Assembly (NCBI RefSeq): GCF_030186535.1
Contig: NZ_JASNVW010000007.1
Location: forward strand, 1-57,476
DNA length: 57,476 bases
Direction: 5' to 3'
Source of the DNA: Ignisphaera cupida
GTDB taxonomy: Archaea > Thermoproteota > Thermoprotei_A > Sulfolobales > Ignisphaeraceae
The position numbers were made by a program, and so were the translations under genes. The notes under the pieces are model-generated. The model worked only from the letters and a program-made list of their open reading frames with translations. It did not search any database and was not told the origin of the DNA. This document shows positions 16,621 through 25,511 of this stretch, one piece after another (within the stretch, counting starts at the first letter, position 1; every line of letters begins with the position of its first letter).

Positions 16621-17697
16621 ATGCTTTTTGATCCAAAGCCTAAGAGGTGTAGAAAAGATTTGTATGATTTTAATGAGGAGTTCAACATGTTGAGTAGGTT
16701 TTTGGGTGAGCCTCTTGTTGTTGTTACTGGTTTGAGGAGAACTGGTAAAACATCTCTTATTCTAACTGTTTTAGAGGAGAGTGGAAAGCCATACATATTT
16801 GTTGATGCAAGATCTGTTTCAAGGTCTTGGAGAGATTTGTATACTGCGATTTCTACAGGTTTTTCAGATTTCATGGCTAAAGCATCTAGGTTTAGTGGTT
16901 TTCGTGATTCTTTGCTAAGGTTTTTGAAGATAATCAAAGGTGTTTCTGTGATGGGTGTTAGCATAGAGTTTAGCTGGGGTAGAGACAGGCCATTGCTAAC
17001 ACAAATATTTACAGCTTTGAATGAAGCTGCTGAGGAGCACAACCTCAAAATAATCATAGTGTTTGACGAGGCCCAGCTGTTTACAGGGGTTTTTGCAAGG
17101 GCTTTGCAAAACGCTATTGCTTATTCCTATGACCATTTAAAGAATCTATCTTTTATTGTTAGCGGATCTGAAATGAATGTTCTATACAAGTGGTTTAGAG
17201 ATCCTGAGGCACCACTATATGGCAGAGCATTTCTAGAGGTGAAGACAAGGAGGCTTAGCAGAGAAGAGTCAATGAATTTTCTTGAGAAAGGCTTTAGCGA
17301 ACTCGGGTATAGAGTGCCAATGGATGAAATTGAGATGGTTGTAAACAAACTTGATGGTGTGATAGGTTGGCTAACATACTACGGCTATCTAAGGGTATTC
17401 CAAAACAGATTAGTTGATGATATATGGAGAGAAGCTGTTGAGTTAGCTAGGAAGGAGCTTGAGAACTTCCTCATGTATAGAGTAAGTAGAGAAAGGTATA
17501 GAAAGGTTCTGAGACTTCTAGCCCAGGGAGTTAGGGAGTGGGGAAAACTAAAACAAATGCTAGAAAATGCTGAGGGGAAAACAATTAGCGATAGAGTTTT
17601 GCATGAAATACTACACACACTAAGAAACCACACAATAATAGATGATGAAAACAACTTTCTAGATCCAATAACAAGAGAAGCAGCTAAAACACTGTAA
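16621..17697 (+). CDS. Archaeal AAA/STAND-type ATPase with C-terminal winged helix
   Basis: A 358-residue ATPase of the archaeal family PF01637. Walker A is VVTGLRRTGKTSL (35-47) and Walker B IIIVFDEAQLF (about 140), followed by IVSGSEMNVLYKW, the sensor region. The last 90 residues (RYRKVLRLLAQGVREWGKLKQML and LHEILHTLRNHTIIDD) form a winged-helix-like domain. These ATPases are abundant in Thermoproteota; roles are mostly unknown, with links to defence or DNA transactions suspected. A second ATPase of related type follows at 17769 but is not of equal length. No start ambiguity: ATG at 16621. Confidence 0.85.
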   Translation: MLFDPKPKRCRKDLYDFNEEFNMLSRFLGEPLVVVTGLRRTGKTSLILTVLEESGKPYIFVDARSVSRSWRDLYTAISTGFSDFMAKASRFSGFRDSLLRFLKIIKGVSVMGVSIEFSWGRDRPLLTQIFTALNEAAEEHNLKIIIVFDEAQLFTGVFARALQNAIAYSYDHLKNLSFIVSGSEMNVLYKWFRDPEAPLYGRAFLEVKTRRLSREESMNFLEKGFSELGYRVPMDEIEMVVNKLDGVIGWLTYYGYLRVFQNRLVDDIWREAVELARKELENFLMYRVSRERYRKVLRLLAQGVREWGKLKQMLENAEGKTISDRVLHEILHTLRNHTIIDDENNFLDPITREAAKTL

Positions 17698-17727
17698 AAC
17701 ATATTTTATATTGAGAAAATGTGAAAA

Positions 17728-17750
17728 CCTCCACTAAATGAAATTGAAAG
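17728..17750 (+). repeat. Degenerate CRISPR-repeat-like unit upstream of an ATPase gene
   Basis: CCTCCACTAAATGAAATTGAAAG resembles the array 1 repeat in its second half (AAATG.AATTGAAAG). It ends 18 bases before the TTG start of the second ATPase. Alone it could be chance; it matters because similar units sit upstream of other genes in the window. Confidence 0.45.
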
Positions 17751-17768
17751 TAGTGAGGTAGTAATGCA

Positions 17769-18728
17769 TTGAAAGAATCTAGTTACACTATTCATATTGA
17801 GGAGCTTGATAGGGTTGTGAGTTTTGTTGACGGGGAGAAGGAGTTTTCACAGCTTAGAGAAGTTGTGTTTAGGGGTACTGTATTTCCTTTTGTTATCTAC
17901 GGTCCAGAGGGATGTGGCAAAACATCTCTTCTTAGGTTTGTGGCTAGGGAGTTGAGAAGCTATGGAGACACAGTTGTTGTTTATGTAGATGCTTTGGAGG
18001 GTTTTGATGTTGAAAAAGCCTTGTTTTCATCGCATAGAGAAATAATTGATTTTGTGCAGAATCTAATCTCAGTTCCTTTAGGTGCTTCAATAGCCAGAGC
18101 TGTTATGAGGGTTGTTAGCAGGTTTGCTCAGGGTGTTGGTATTGAGAATAGAAATGTTGTTGTTATTCTTGATGATGTTTATAGATATACAAAGTCTTTG
18201 TATGAATGGATTGGCTATCTACATGAGAAGTACAGAGTTTCTAACACAGCCATAGTTCTAACAACATCTGAGGGAATTTCAAAGAGGATTCTATCTAAAC
18301 ACACATACGTGTCTATACACATGATGTGGAATCTTCCTAGAAGAGGTTTTGAGGAATTTGTTGAGCAGCTAAACCCGCATATAGATGTTGAAGAAATTTG
18401 GATGTGAACAGGGGGAAACCCGCGTGCAGTCATAGATTTAGCAAGACTTGGATGGAGCATCGATAAATGGATTGCGAAAATATATGAGGATAGAATTCGC
18501 AGAGCTTTGCATACAATTGGAAAAGACAAGGTTTTGCAGCTTGCAGAAGATCCTGACTCGGATTGGTTATCAGCTGAGAAGCTAGAGGAGATGAATCTTA
18601 TGATAGAGCTTAGAAGAGGCTCTGCAATTGGCTTGCAGCCAGAGAAAAGCATTGGGCTTGGCATTGGAGAGGAGTGGGCTTGGCAAATACCAGCATACAA
18701 ACAAGCAGTTAAGCTATTCGCAAAATAG
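17769..18728 (+). pseudogene. Archaeal AAA ATPase interrupted by in-frame TGA
   Basis: One frame of 319 sense codons broken by a TGA at 18405-18407. Before it are Walker A FVIYGPEGCGKTSLL (about 43-57), Walker B VVVILDDVYRY, and the sensor ALVLTTSEG-like IVLTTSEGISKRIL. Directly after it is TGGNPRAVIDLARLGW, the conserved TGGNPR motif of this family, so the product is cut in the middle of a domain and the 212-residue product would lack the lid. No other lesion is visible. The start is TTG with GAGGTAG upstream. A recent nonsense mutation or base error is likely; selenocysteine is not expected here. Confidence 0.8.
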
Positions 18729-18763
18729 TTTCGAGAGTTGTGTTTAGCTATAGCTACTTCAAA

Positions 18764-18773
18764 CTTTAAAATG
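18764..18773 (+). promoter_or_regulatory. TATA box of the threonine-synthase-like gene
   Basis: CTTTAAAATG predicts a transcript start near 18790-18795, giving a short leader to the ATG at 18820. It lies between the broken ATPase and this gene, so the two are probably not one operon. Confidence 0.45.
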
Positions 18774-18819
18774 TTTGTGCTATAGATAATTGGCTAGGTT
18801 ATGCACAAAGGTTTTTGCA

Positions 18820-19953
18820 ATGACTGAACATGGCGAGAGGTACAGGGTTAAGTGTCTTAGTTGTGGATATGAAAAACTTGTATCTGATTTGCTTAGCATC
18901 TCTCTTTGCCCCAGGTGTGGAAGTGTTTTGGGTGTTAATCACAGTAATAATGTTTTTAGAGTTGATCTGATGGGTAGAGGGGTTTGGAGATACTCATCGC
19001 TTTTACCAAGCATACCAGAAAGGATTTCTCTTGGCGAGGGTTTAACACCTATTAGCAAATTTGGTTCTGTGTGGATTAAGAATGAGCGCTTCAACCCAAC
19101 TGGTTCCTATGCTGATAGAGCATCAGCTGTTATAATATCCTATATCAAGAGCTGTGGATGGAGCTTATTCACAAGCTTGTATGAAAGAGATTTTACAAAG
19201 TCTCTTGTTCGCTATGCCCAAAGCCAGAACATGCAATGCAGAGTTGTTGCCTTGGGAATGAATTTTATGGATATTGACGATATTCTCTTTCTAGCTTCTA
19301 AAAACATTGAAGTGTCTTTCAATATTGATAATGAGGAAAAGCCTTTTGTGCGCTACGCAAATCCTTTGACTATAGAGGGTTTAAAAACAATTGCATTTGA
19401 AATATACGAATCCGGGGTATCTGCTGAGAGAATTGTTGTTCCAAGTGAAACTGGTTTGCTTGCTTTATCAATTTTGAAGGGGTTGAATGAGCTTAGGGAA
19501 AGCGGCATAGACATTAACTACGAGATTGTGGCTGTGTCTCTAAAGAACTCTAGCCCCAGTTACCTTGCTGGTGTTAGAGATGTTAAGGTTGTTGAAATTG
19601 GGGATGGAGAAGCATATGAAGCTTTGAAGAATGTGATTAGCAAAGGATTTAACACAAAGCCCTTATCTGCTCTAAGCATTTATGTTGCTGAGAATTTTGG
19701 GAAGGCTGTAGCTGTTCTAACAATGGGATTCAAAACACTTTCAACTAGAAGTAGCAATGTTAAGAGAATGATCATAGAGGTTCTGCTTCAGGAAAAAAGA
19801 CCTTTGACAGCCTATGAGATATGGAAAACAAAACCTGTTTACACATTGAGAGCTGTGTACAAAGCTCTTAAAAGCATGGAGCTAGCAAACGAAATATGCT
19901 TTGACGTGGTGTCAAAGGGTATGAGAAAAACAAAAGTGTATAAACTTTGCTAG
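18820..19953 (+). CDS. Threonine-synthase-like pseudoenzyme with C-terminal HTH
   Basis: A PLP fold-type II protein that has lost its PLP lysine. Numbering from an upstream TTG at 18790, a zinc ribbon (CLSCGY at 22-27, CPRCG at 40-44) and LGEGLTPI precede KNERFNPTGSYADRAS, where threonine synthases have NPTGSFKDR; the Lys is Ala108 here. The middle also lacks the usual SSGN PLP-phosphate loop. The last 65 residues (MIIEVLLQEKRPLTAYEIW, then LRAVYKALKSMEL) form a winged-helix-like domain. It therefore looks like a ligand-sensing regulator made from an enzyme. It converges on nadX at 19972, so amino acid or NAD metabolism is a candidate target. I prefer ATG at 18820 for the start. Confidence 0.7.
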   Translation: MTEHGERYRVKCLSCGYEKLVSDLLSISLCPRCGSVLGVNHSNNVFRVDLMGRGVWRYSSLLPSIPERISLGEGLTPISKFGSVWIKNERFNPTGSYADRASAVIISYIKSCGWSLFTSLYERDFTKSLVRYAQSQNMQCRVVALGMNFMDIDDILFLASKNIEVSFNIDNEEKPFVRYANPLTIEGLKTIAFEIYESGVSAERIVVPSETGLLALSILKGLNELRESGIDINYEIVAVSLKNSSPSYLAGVRDVKVVEIGDGEAYEALKNVISKGFNTKPLSALSIYVAENFGKAVAVLTMGFKTLSTRSSNVKRMIIEVLLQEKRPLTAYEIWKTKPVYTLRAVYKALKSMELANEICFDVVSKGMRKTKVYKLC

Positions 19954-19971
19954 ACATGTTCATAGCTATAG

Positions 19972-20787
19972 CTATGTACCGACCTCCACCCCCTCTTCGC
20001 ACAGCTTCTTAAGAAGCGTTGCAGCGGATAGTGCTGCTAAGTAGCTTGTTCTTGGGTTTTGTGTATGAGGAACATTCTCAACTCTTATGAAAATCTTTGA
20101 TGCCTTACCCTCAACAATTATCTCATGAATGTTATGCATAGCCATTGGATCAGCATATATCTCAACATTTGGCTCTACCCCAGATGCTAAAGCAAGTGCT
20201 GCAACAACGTTTATGTTTGCTGGAAACAGCTTAACTGCTTCCGATGCCTTGCCAGAGTATATCAGTGTTTTTGTTTTCACATTCTCCACATCTACACCTA
20301 GTTTCCTAAGCGTGTTTCTGTCAAATGATCTTATATTCTTTGTTGTTTTCAGAACAACTCTATCGATTCCAGTTAGAGACAAAGCCTTTACAGCATCTAA
20401 GCCAGCTATAGCACCAGATGGTATATAGACTCTGGCTTTTGACAAACCCATAACCTTTCTTATTTCACTAATCAGCTTCTCATCAAGCAACGCACCAACA
20501 CTAAGAACAACAACATCTATCCCCATCTCAAGAACTCTAGGAACATACATTTTCACAGCCTCTTGAGAAGCAGCTTCAACAACTAGAGTTGGTGAGGCTT
20601 TTAACAAGCAATCCAAATCACTGCATATAGCAACACCCTCTAGACTATGCATAGATGAGATGCTGCTACACTTCTCAGAAGCAATATCCATTAGAGCAAC
20701 AAGCTTGCATTTCACAACACCTCTAGCAATAGCTTCGATAAGCACAGATCCTATGGCTCCACAACCAATTATTGCCACTTTCCTCAA
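19972..20787 (-). CDS. nadX: Aspartate dehydrogenase
   Basis: NAD(P)-dependent L-aspartate dehydrogenase of 271 residues. It makes iminoaspartate for quinolinate synthase in the oxygen-independent route to NAD. The Rossmann motif VAIIGCGAIGSVL starts at residue 4. VYIPSGAIAGLDAVKAL, MAMHNIHEI and PHTQNPRTSYLAALSA give the substrate-binding and catalytic His region typical of the family. It is the third gene of the nadA-nadC-nadX operon and its start overlaps the nadC stop by four bases. It replaces NadB, the oxidase used by many bacteria. Confidence 0.93.
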   Translation of the reverse strand: MRKVAIIGCGAIGSVLIEAIARGVVKCKLVALMDIASEKCSSISSMHSLEGVAICSDLDCLLKASPTLVVEAASQEAVKMYVPRVLEMGIDVVVLSVGALLDEKLISEIRKVMGLSKARVYIPSGAIAGLDAVKALSLTGIDRVVLKTTKNIRSFDRNTLRKLGVDVENVKTKTLIYSGKASEAVKLFPANINVVAALALASGVEPNVEIYADPMAMHNIHEIIVEGKASKIFIRVENVPHTQNPRTSYLAALSAATLLKKLCEEGVEVGT

Positions 20788-21641
20788 TTCTTAATCACCT
20801 CAACAATATCTAAACTCATGTCAATAGCTTTACTGGATAGCGTTACCCAGCCACAGCTTATCACATCAACATCCAGCTTGGCATACTCATCAATATTTTC
20901 ATAGGTTATTCCACCAGAAACCTCAATCAAAACCCTGTCTCTCAAACCACGTTTCCTAAGTTCTTCAATAGCTTTCTCAACATCATTGGGACTCATATTA
21001 TCAAACATTATTATGTCTGCACCTGCTTCAGCAGCCTCAACAGCCTCCTCAACACTTCTCACCTCAACCTCAATCTTGTGAACAAAACTAGCACTGCTTT
21101 TAGCAATTTTAACAGCTTTTGCAACACCTTCAACAATCTTAATGTGGTTATCCTTAATCAAAATGGCATCGCTTAGAGAAAACCTGTGGGTATCTCCACC
21201 ACCTATCTCAACAGCTTTCTTCTCAAAGTATCTAAGCCCAGGCAGAGTCTTTCTCGTTGCAGCTACTCTAACCCTGCTATTAACTTTCCTAACCTTTTCA
21301 ACAAGGCTTCTAACAGCTGTTGCCACGCCGCTGCAATGCATTAATATGTTTAGTATAATCCTTTCAAGGTAGAGAATTGTTCTAGCCTCACCAACAACCT
21401 CGAGAACCACAGAGCCTCTTTCAATGAAACAGCCATCACAAGTAAAAGATTTAACAGTAAGACCAAACCTTTTAAGCACAGCTACAACATCATCTAAACA
21501 AGCAACAACACCACTCTCCTTGGCAACAACTTGAGCTTTTACAACAACATTTTTCAGTATCAAAACCTCTGTTGTTATATCCCAAAAAGGTGCATCCTCC
21601 TCGAGAAACTGAAGAAACTTTTTAAAAACTATTTCCTCCAC
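20784..21641 (-). CDS. nadC: Quinolinate phosphoribosyltransferase (decarboxylating)
   Basis: 285 residues, the usual NadC length. It converts quinolinate and PRPP to nicotinate mononucleotide. Conserved features are CSGVATAVRSLV, TRKTLPGLRYFEKKAVEIGGGDTHRFSLSDAILIKDNH with the Arg, His and Lys residues that bind quinolinate and PRPP, and the C-terminal ADIIMFDNMSP and IEVSGGI phosphate-binding loops. It overlaps nadA by 13 bases and nadX by 4, so the three genes are translated together. Confidence 0.95.
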   Translation of the reverse strand: MEEIVFKKFLQFLEEDAPFWDITTEVLILKNVVVKAQVVAKESGVVACLDDVVAVLKRFGLTVKSFTCDGCFIERGSVVLEVVGEARTILYLERIILNILMHCSGVATAVRSLVEKVRKVNSRVRVAATRKTLPGLRYFEKKAVEIGGGDTHRFSLSDAILIKDNHIKIVEGVAKAVKIAKSSASFVHKIEVEVRSVEEAVEAAEAGADIIMFDNMSPNDVEKAIEELRKRGLRDRVLIEVSGGITYENIDEYAKLDVDVISCGWVTLSSKAIDMSLDIVEVIKN

Positions 21642-22564
21642 GGCCTTGAAACCCCCAGAACATCGAATGTGTTTTCAATAGCTTTTCTAACCTTTTCAGC
21701 TACAGCCCTATCAATTTTCATAACATAGGATTTGCTAACAAGGCTTGAGAGAATCTTCTCCAAAGTTATTTTCTTCATATCATCGCATATGGCTTTTGTT
21801 GAAGCAGGTATAAACACCTTCTCCCTAGCCTCCTTAGCCATTCTATATATTATCCCAACTTCAGTACCCACAAGAAATGTTCTAGCACTGCTTCTCTTCA
21901 CAAATTCAATCATTTGACTAGTGCTTCCAACAAAATCAGCCTGGCTTCTAACAGCTCTTGGACACTCTGGATGAGCTATAAACACACAGTTTCTGTAAAT
22001 GGACTTTAAGCATGTGATTTCCTCTAAGCTAAACTTTACATGAACTGGGCAGTGCCCATGCTCAGGAACAGCAACAACATTCTTACCTGTTTTCTCAGCA
22101 ACATACTCTGCAAGATGCTTATCAGGCCCAAATATAATTGTCTCAGAGTCAAGTGCCTTCACAAGGTTAACAGCATTAGCACTTGTAACAACGTAGTTGG
22201 CCAAGGCCTTGACAGCTGCTGGACTGTTAACATACATAACCACGGGGGCTCCTGGATATTTCCTCACAGCCTTCTCAACATCCTCAACACTAATCATTGA
22301 AGCCATGGGGCATTTAGCATCAGGTTCTGGGTGAAGAACAGTAGAGTTCTCATTCAAAACAGCTGCTTGTTCAGCCATGAAATCGACTCCAGCAAAAACA
22401 ATAACCTTTGCATTGCTTTGCATAGCCTTTATCGAAAGCTCTAAGCTATCACCAACAAAATCAGCAATATCCTGAACTTGTGGAGGTTGATAGTTATGAG
22501 CAAGGATAATAGCATTTAATTCTTTTTTGAGTTTCTCAATTCTTGAAACAATTTCCACGTCCAC
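21629..22564 (-). CDS. nadA: Quinolinate synthase (4Fe-4S)
   Basis: 311 residues, the short archaeal-type NadA. It condenses iminoaspartate with dihydroxyacetone phosphate to quinolinate. AHNYQPPQVQDIADFVGDS opens the protein. Cys85 (AKCPMAS), Cys172 (HGHCPVH) and Cys260 (KAICDDMK) match the three cluster ligands of the family; Cys201 is extra. The start is GTG at 22564 with AGGTGA nine bases upstream. It is first in the nadA-nadC-nadX operon. The 4Fe-4S cluster is oxygen-sensitive, in keeping with an anaerobe. Confidence 0.95.
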   Translation of the reverse strand: MDVEIVSRIEKLKKELNAIILAHNYQPPQVQDIADFVGDSLELSIKAMQSNAKVIVFAGVDFMAEQAAVLNENSTVLHPEPDAKCPMASMISVEDVEKAVRKYPGAPVVMYVNSPAAVKALANYVVTSANAVNLVKALDSETIIFGPDKHLAEYVAEKTGKNVVAVPEHGHCPVHVKFSLEEITCLKSIYRNCVFIAHPECPRAVRSQADFVGSTSQMIEFVKRSSARTFLVGTEVGIIYRMAKEAREKVFIPASTKAICDDMKKITLEKILSSLVSKSYVMKIDRAVAEKVRKAIENTFDVLGVSRPWRK

Positions 22565-22607
22565 AAATTTTCACCTGTGTTTTACACAAAAGTTCAGAAA
22601 ATGCCTA

Positions 22608-22622
22608 ACCATATAAGTTTTA
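22608..22622 (-). promoter_or_regulatory. Promoter of the nadA operon
   Basis: Read on the minus strand, TTTAAAACTTATATGG is a good TATA box about 45 bases from the nadA start. The pdxS gene diverges at 22727, so the 162-base gap carries both promoters. Confidence 0.5.
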
Positions 22623-22726
22623 AACAACCGTTTAATTACAATTTAACAAAATCGCTAAAGCAAAAGCTAGTGAACGTTCCACAAAGCCTATGTCTCTAAA
22701 GCCCTTGTATAGTCTTTGGTGATTCA

Positions 22727-23725
22727 ATGAAACTTGTTGACTCGTATGAATATCTTGAAAAGCTTTACAACTTGATTTACGCGCTTTTGGAGTTGAGGGA
22801 TCGTGCTAAGGAATCTGGTATGTGGATTGAAACAGCTACTCCACTTGTTAGATATGGCTTTATATCAATGTTTAAAGGTGGTGTTATTATGGATGTTACA
22901 AATGCTGAGCAAGCTGAGATTGCTGAGGATGCTGGTGCTGTTGGTGTAATGGTTTTGGATAAGCTTCCCTACGATGTGAGAATGTCTGGTGGTGTTGCAA
23001 GAACAGCTGATTTAAAGGTTATTGAAAGTGTTATGAATGCTGTGACAATTCCTGTTTCCGCCAAGTGTAGAATTGGCCATGTTGAGGAAGCGAAGCTTCT
23101 TGAGGAAATTGGCGTTGATTTGATAGATGAAAGCGAGGTTCTTACACCAGTTGATGAAAAAGCTCACATAGATAAGTGGTTGTTTAGAACACCATTTGTT
23201 AATGGTGCTAGAAACCTTCCAGAGGCTTTGAGAAGAATATATGAGGGTGCATCAATGATTAGAACAAAGGGCGAGGCTGGCACAGGTAATGTTGCTGAAG
23301 CTGTTAAGCATATAAAGCTTGTGAATCGCGATATCTCAATGCTTAGAGGATACTATCTTAACGGTGATTACGAAGCTATATGGGTTTACTGCAAAGAGAA
23401 TAAAGTGCCATATGAACTAGCATTGTTAACAGCTAAGCTTGGTAGACTACCTGTAGTGAACTTTGCTGCTGGAGGTATTGCAACACCTGCTGATGCAGCT
23501 CTTATGAGATGGCTTGGAGCAGATGGAGTGTTTGTGGGATCTGGTATTTTCAAAAGCGGTGATCCAGCTGCTAGAGCCAAGGCAATAGTGCTTGCAACAG
23601 CATTTTACGATGACCCGGAAACAGTTGTTGAGGCTCAGAAAATGGTTTCTGAAAAGCAAAGCATGATGGGAATAGACATTAGAACACTCAAACCCGAGCA
23701 GCTTCTTCAGGTAAGGGGTGAGTAA
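22727..23725 (+). CDS. pdxS: Pyridoxal 5'-phosphate synthase subunit PdxS
   Basis: 332 residues, a TIM-barrel PLP synthase that joins ribose 5-phosphate, glyceraldehyde 3-phosphate and ammonia. The catalytic lysines are in [10 protein letters not shown] (Lys113) and [10 protein letters not shown] (Lys181). The phosphate site is [17 protein letters not shown] with VFVGSGIF. The last bases overlap pdxT by eight, which feeds it ammonia. It diverges from the nadA operon, so two cofactor pathways share this control region. Confidence 0.96.
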   Translation: MKLVDSYEYLEKLYNLIYALLELRDRAKESGMWIETATPLVRYGFISMFKGGVIMDVTNAEQAEIAEDAGAVGVMVLDKLPYDVRMSGGVARTADLKVIESVMNAVTIPVSAKCRIGHVEEAKLLEEIGVDLIDESEVLTPVDEKAHIDKWLFRTPFVNGARNLPEALRRIYEGASMIRTKGEAGTGNVAEAVKHIKLVNRDISMLRGYYLNGDYEAIWVYCKENKVPYELALLTAKLGRLPVVNFAAGGIATPADAALMRWLGADGVFVGSGIFKSGDPAARAKAIVLATAFYDDPETVVEAQKMVSEKQSMMGIDIRTLKPEQLLQVRGE

Positions 23726-24323
23726 AGTGGTTTCGGTTGGGATACTTGCTTTGCAAGGGGATTTTCTAGAACATGCAGAGATATTGAAAGAGTTGAACGC
23801 AACCCCCGTGTACATTAAAAAACATAGCGACTTAGAAAAAGTTGATGCTCTTATAATACCAGGTGGAGAGTCAACAACAATTGGAAAGCTCATAGAATAC
23901 AAAAACCTTGGGCCACACATACAAAGATTTGTTGATGAGGGCAAGCCCGTGATGGGTACATGTGCAGGTGCAATAATACTGGCGAAGGAGGTTAGAGATA
24001 GGGTTGTTGGCATAACAAATCAGTTCACACTAAAGCTTATGGACATTAGCATACTGAGAAATGCATTTGGAAGACAAAGAGAATCCTTTGAAACAACTCT
24101 GTGGATAGATAGCTTAGGAGAGGTTAGAGCAGCATTCATAAGAGCACCAGCAATTTTAAACGCATGGAACAACGCAAAAATCATAGGATATGTAGAGCAT
24201 CCAGCAATAGGTAAAGCAGGTGCAGCAGCAATTCAAAACAACATGCTTGCACTAACATTCCACCCAGAAATAACTCAAGAGAAAAAGGTTTATAGCTACT
24301 TCCTCAACCTAATCAAGAAATAG
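23718..24323 (+). CDS. pdxT: PLP synthase glutaminase subunit PdxT
   Basis: 201 residues, a class I glutamine amidotransferase that passes ammonia to Pdx[14 protein letters not shown] starts the domain, [12 protein letters not shown] is the oxyanion region, [11 protein letters not shown] holds the nucleophile Cys82, and LTFHPEIT gives the His and Glu of the triad. The start is GTG inside the end of pdxS (GGTGAGTAAAG), which shows translational coupling. Confidence 0.96.
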   Translation: MSKVVSVGILALQGDFLEHAEILKELNATPVYIKKHSDLEKVDALIIPGGESTTIGKLIEYKNLGPHIQRFVDEGKPVMGTCAGAIILAKEVRDRVVGITNQFTLKLMDISILRNAFGRQRESFETTLWIDSLGEVRAAFIRAPAILNAWNNAKIIGYVEHPAIGKAGAAAIQNNMLALTFHPEITQEKKVYSYFLNLIKK

Positions 24324-24329
24324 TTTTTT
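24324..24329 (+). terminator. Short T-run after pdxT
   Basis: Six T's follow the pdxT stop directly. Archaeal transcription often ends in such U-runs without a hairpin; this one is short, so the call is weak. Confidence 0.3.
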
Positions 24330-24564
24330 CTATCCCCCAATTCCCTGCCAAATTCTAAAACATTCACAACACTTTTGCATTAACTAAGGTATTAAAAACC
24401 TTGCTTATTAATATCATGCAAAAGGTTAAGATCATTATCCATTAATGAACTATAGCAAATTTAATGTGTGGTTTCCAGGCTTTTTGCAAAACTTGAAAAT
24501 ATTTATAACTTGGCTAGGAAAAGAATTTGAATGTTGTTATTTTGAAAGTGATGTGTCTGAGATA

Positions 24565-25050
24565 ATGCAAAAGCGAATTGTTGAAATATGTATAGTTGTA
24601 GCTATTGTCGCTATTTTCATAGCTATTGCATTTCACAACAAAATCCACGACCTGGTTGCTTCCCCACAACCACAGCTAATTCGTGGAGCACCAAATACTT
24701 CAATAACAGTTGGTGATTGGGTCATAAACCTGAGAAGCATTACCATAGTTACATATGAAATTTGCAAAGCATGTGTAGTGGAATCTGTTGAAGACATGAA
24801 CATTGTTATAGCAAAACTTGAAATACACAACAATGATACAATCACGAAGAGCATGTCAGAGATATGGGGATTTGAACTTGTTACTAACACAGAAAAGAAG
24901 TATCGATGCACATCAACATCAGCACCACCCACCATAAAACCAAAAGATGTTGCAGAATATTACATAACATTCTCCATACCAGCAAGCGAAAAACCAAGCA
25001 AATTAATACTCAAAATAAGCAACAAATTCATAGTTGAAATTATGCTATAA
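24565..25050 (+). CDS. Membrane-anchored extracytoplasmic protein, DUF4352-like
   Basis: From the ATG at 24565 the protein has a basic start (MQKR), one hydrophobic helix (VEICIVVAIVAIFIAIAF) and about 130 residues of predicted beta-rich domain outside the cell. ITVGDWVINLRSITIV, then VIAKLEIHNNDTI and the closing YYITFSIPASEKP resemble the immunoglobulin-like DUF4352 fold, where a small domain stabilises surface proteins. Two cysteines at CKAC and a single Cys in YRCTS could pair. The frame is open from 24445 but the extra 40 residues look non-coding. The function is unknown. Confidence 0.55.
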   Translation: MQKRIVEICIVVAIVAIFIAIAFHNKIHDLVASPQPQLIRGAPNTSITVGDWVINLRSITIVTYEICKACVVESVEDMNIVIAKLEIHNNDTITKSMSEIWGFELVTNTEKKYRCTSTSAPPTIKPKDVAEYYITFSIPASEKPSKLILKISNKFIVEIML

Positions 25051-25511
25051 AAACATCTAACCATATCTCATATTCTACATTAATTACGTTATAATGTAGT
25101 AAAGACAAGTTTAAAAATTTAAAAATGTTTTTGTTTTATTTTCTTTTTATTGTCCATGCTTATAAACCTATAATATTGAATTACATTAGATTTTATATTA
25201 TAGTCACTTTTTTGAAAATTCTAATAACCTACCTTACTTTACCCACCTGCTAGATCTTAATACTTTCAACAATATCTACACCAATCACCCTGTTTTCAAC
25301 TTCCCTTCTCATACTTACCATTTACGGTAAAGACAATGATAATATTTTGAGACTCATTGTATATATCATTAGTCCTCTGACCAACTCTAAGATACTAATG
25401 GTTCAACAATTACTGATATTTTAATCTTTTGTTGAATTGAAAGTGATTTCATGTAGTGTGATCAAGGTATTTATACCTCTTCTGGTTTATACTCTTTTTG
25501 GTGAAGGGTAT
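25051..25511. other. AT-rich stretch without a gene
   Basis: Very AT-rich sequence with several TATA-like runs. It ends in TTGTTGAATTGAAAGTG (about 25430-25446), whose AATTGAAAG matches the end of the CRISPR repeat. No frame on either strand looks coding, apart from the upstream extension of the next gene. Confidence 0.5.

Noticed and set aside
18405-18407. Selenocysteine at the TGA of the ATPase
   Set aside because: Archaeal selenocysteine is known only in a few lineages, mainly methanogens, the site is not a redox position, and I see no selenocysteine signal; a mutation is simpler.
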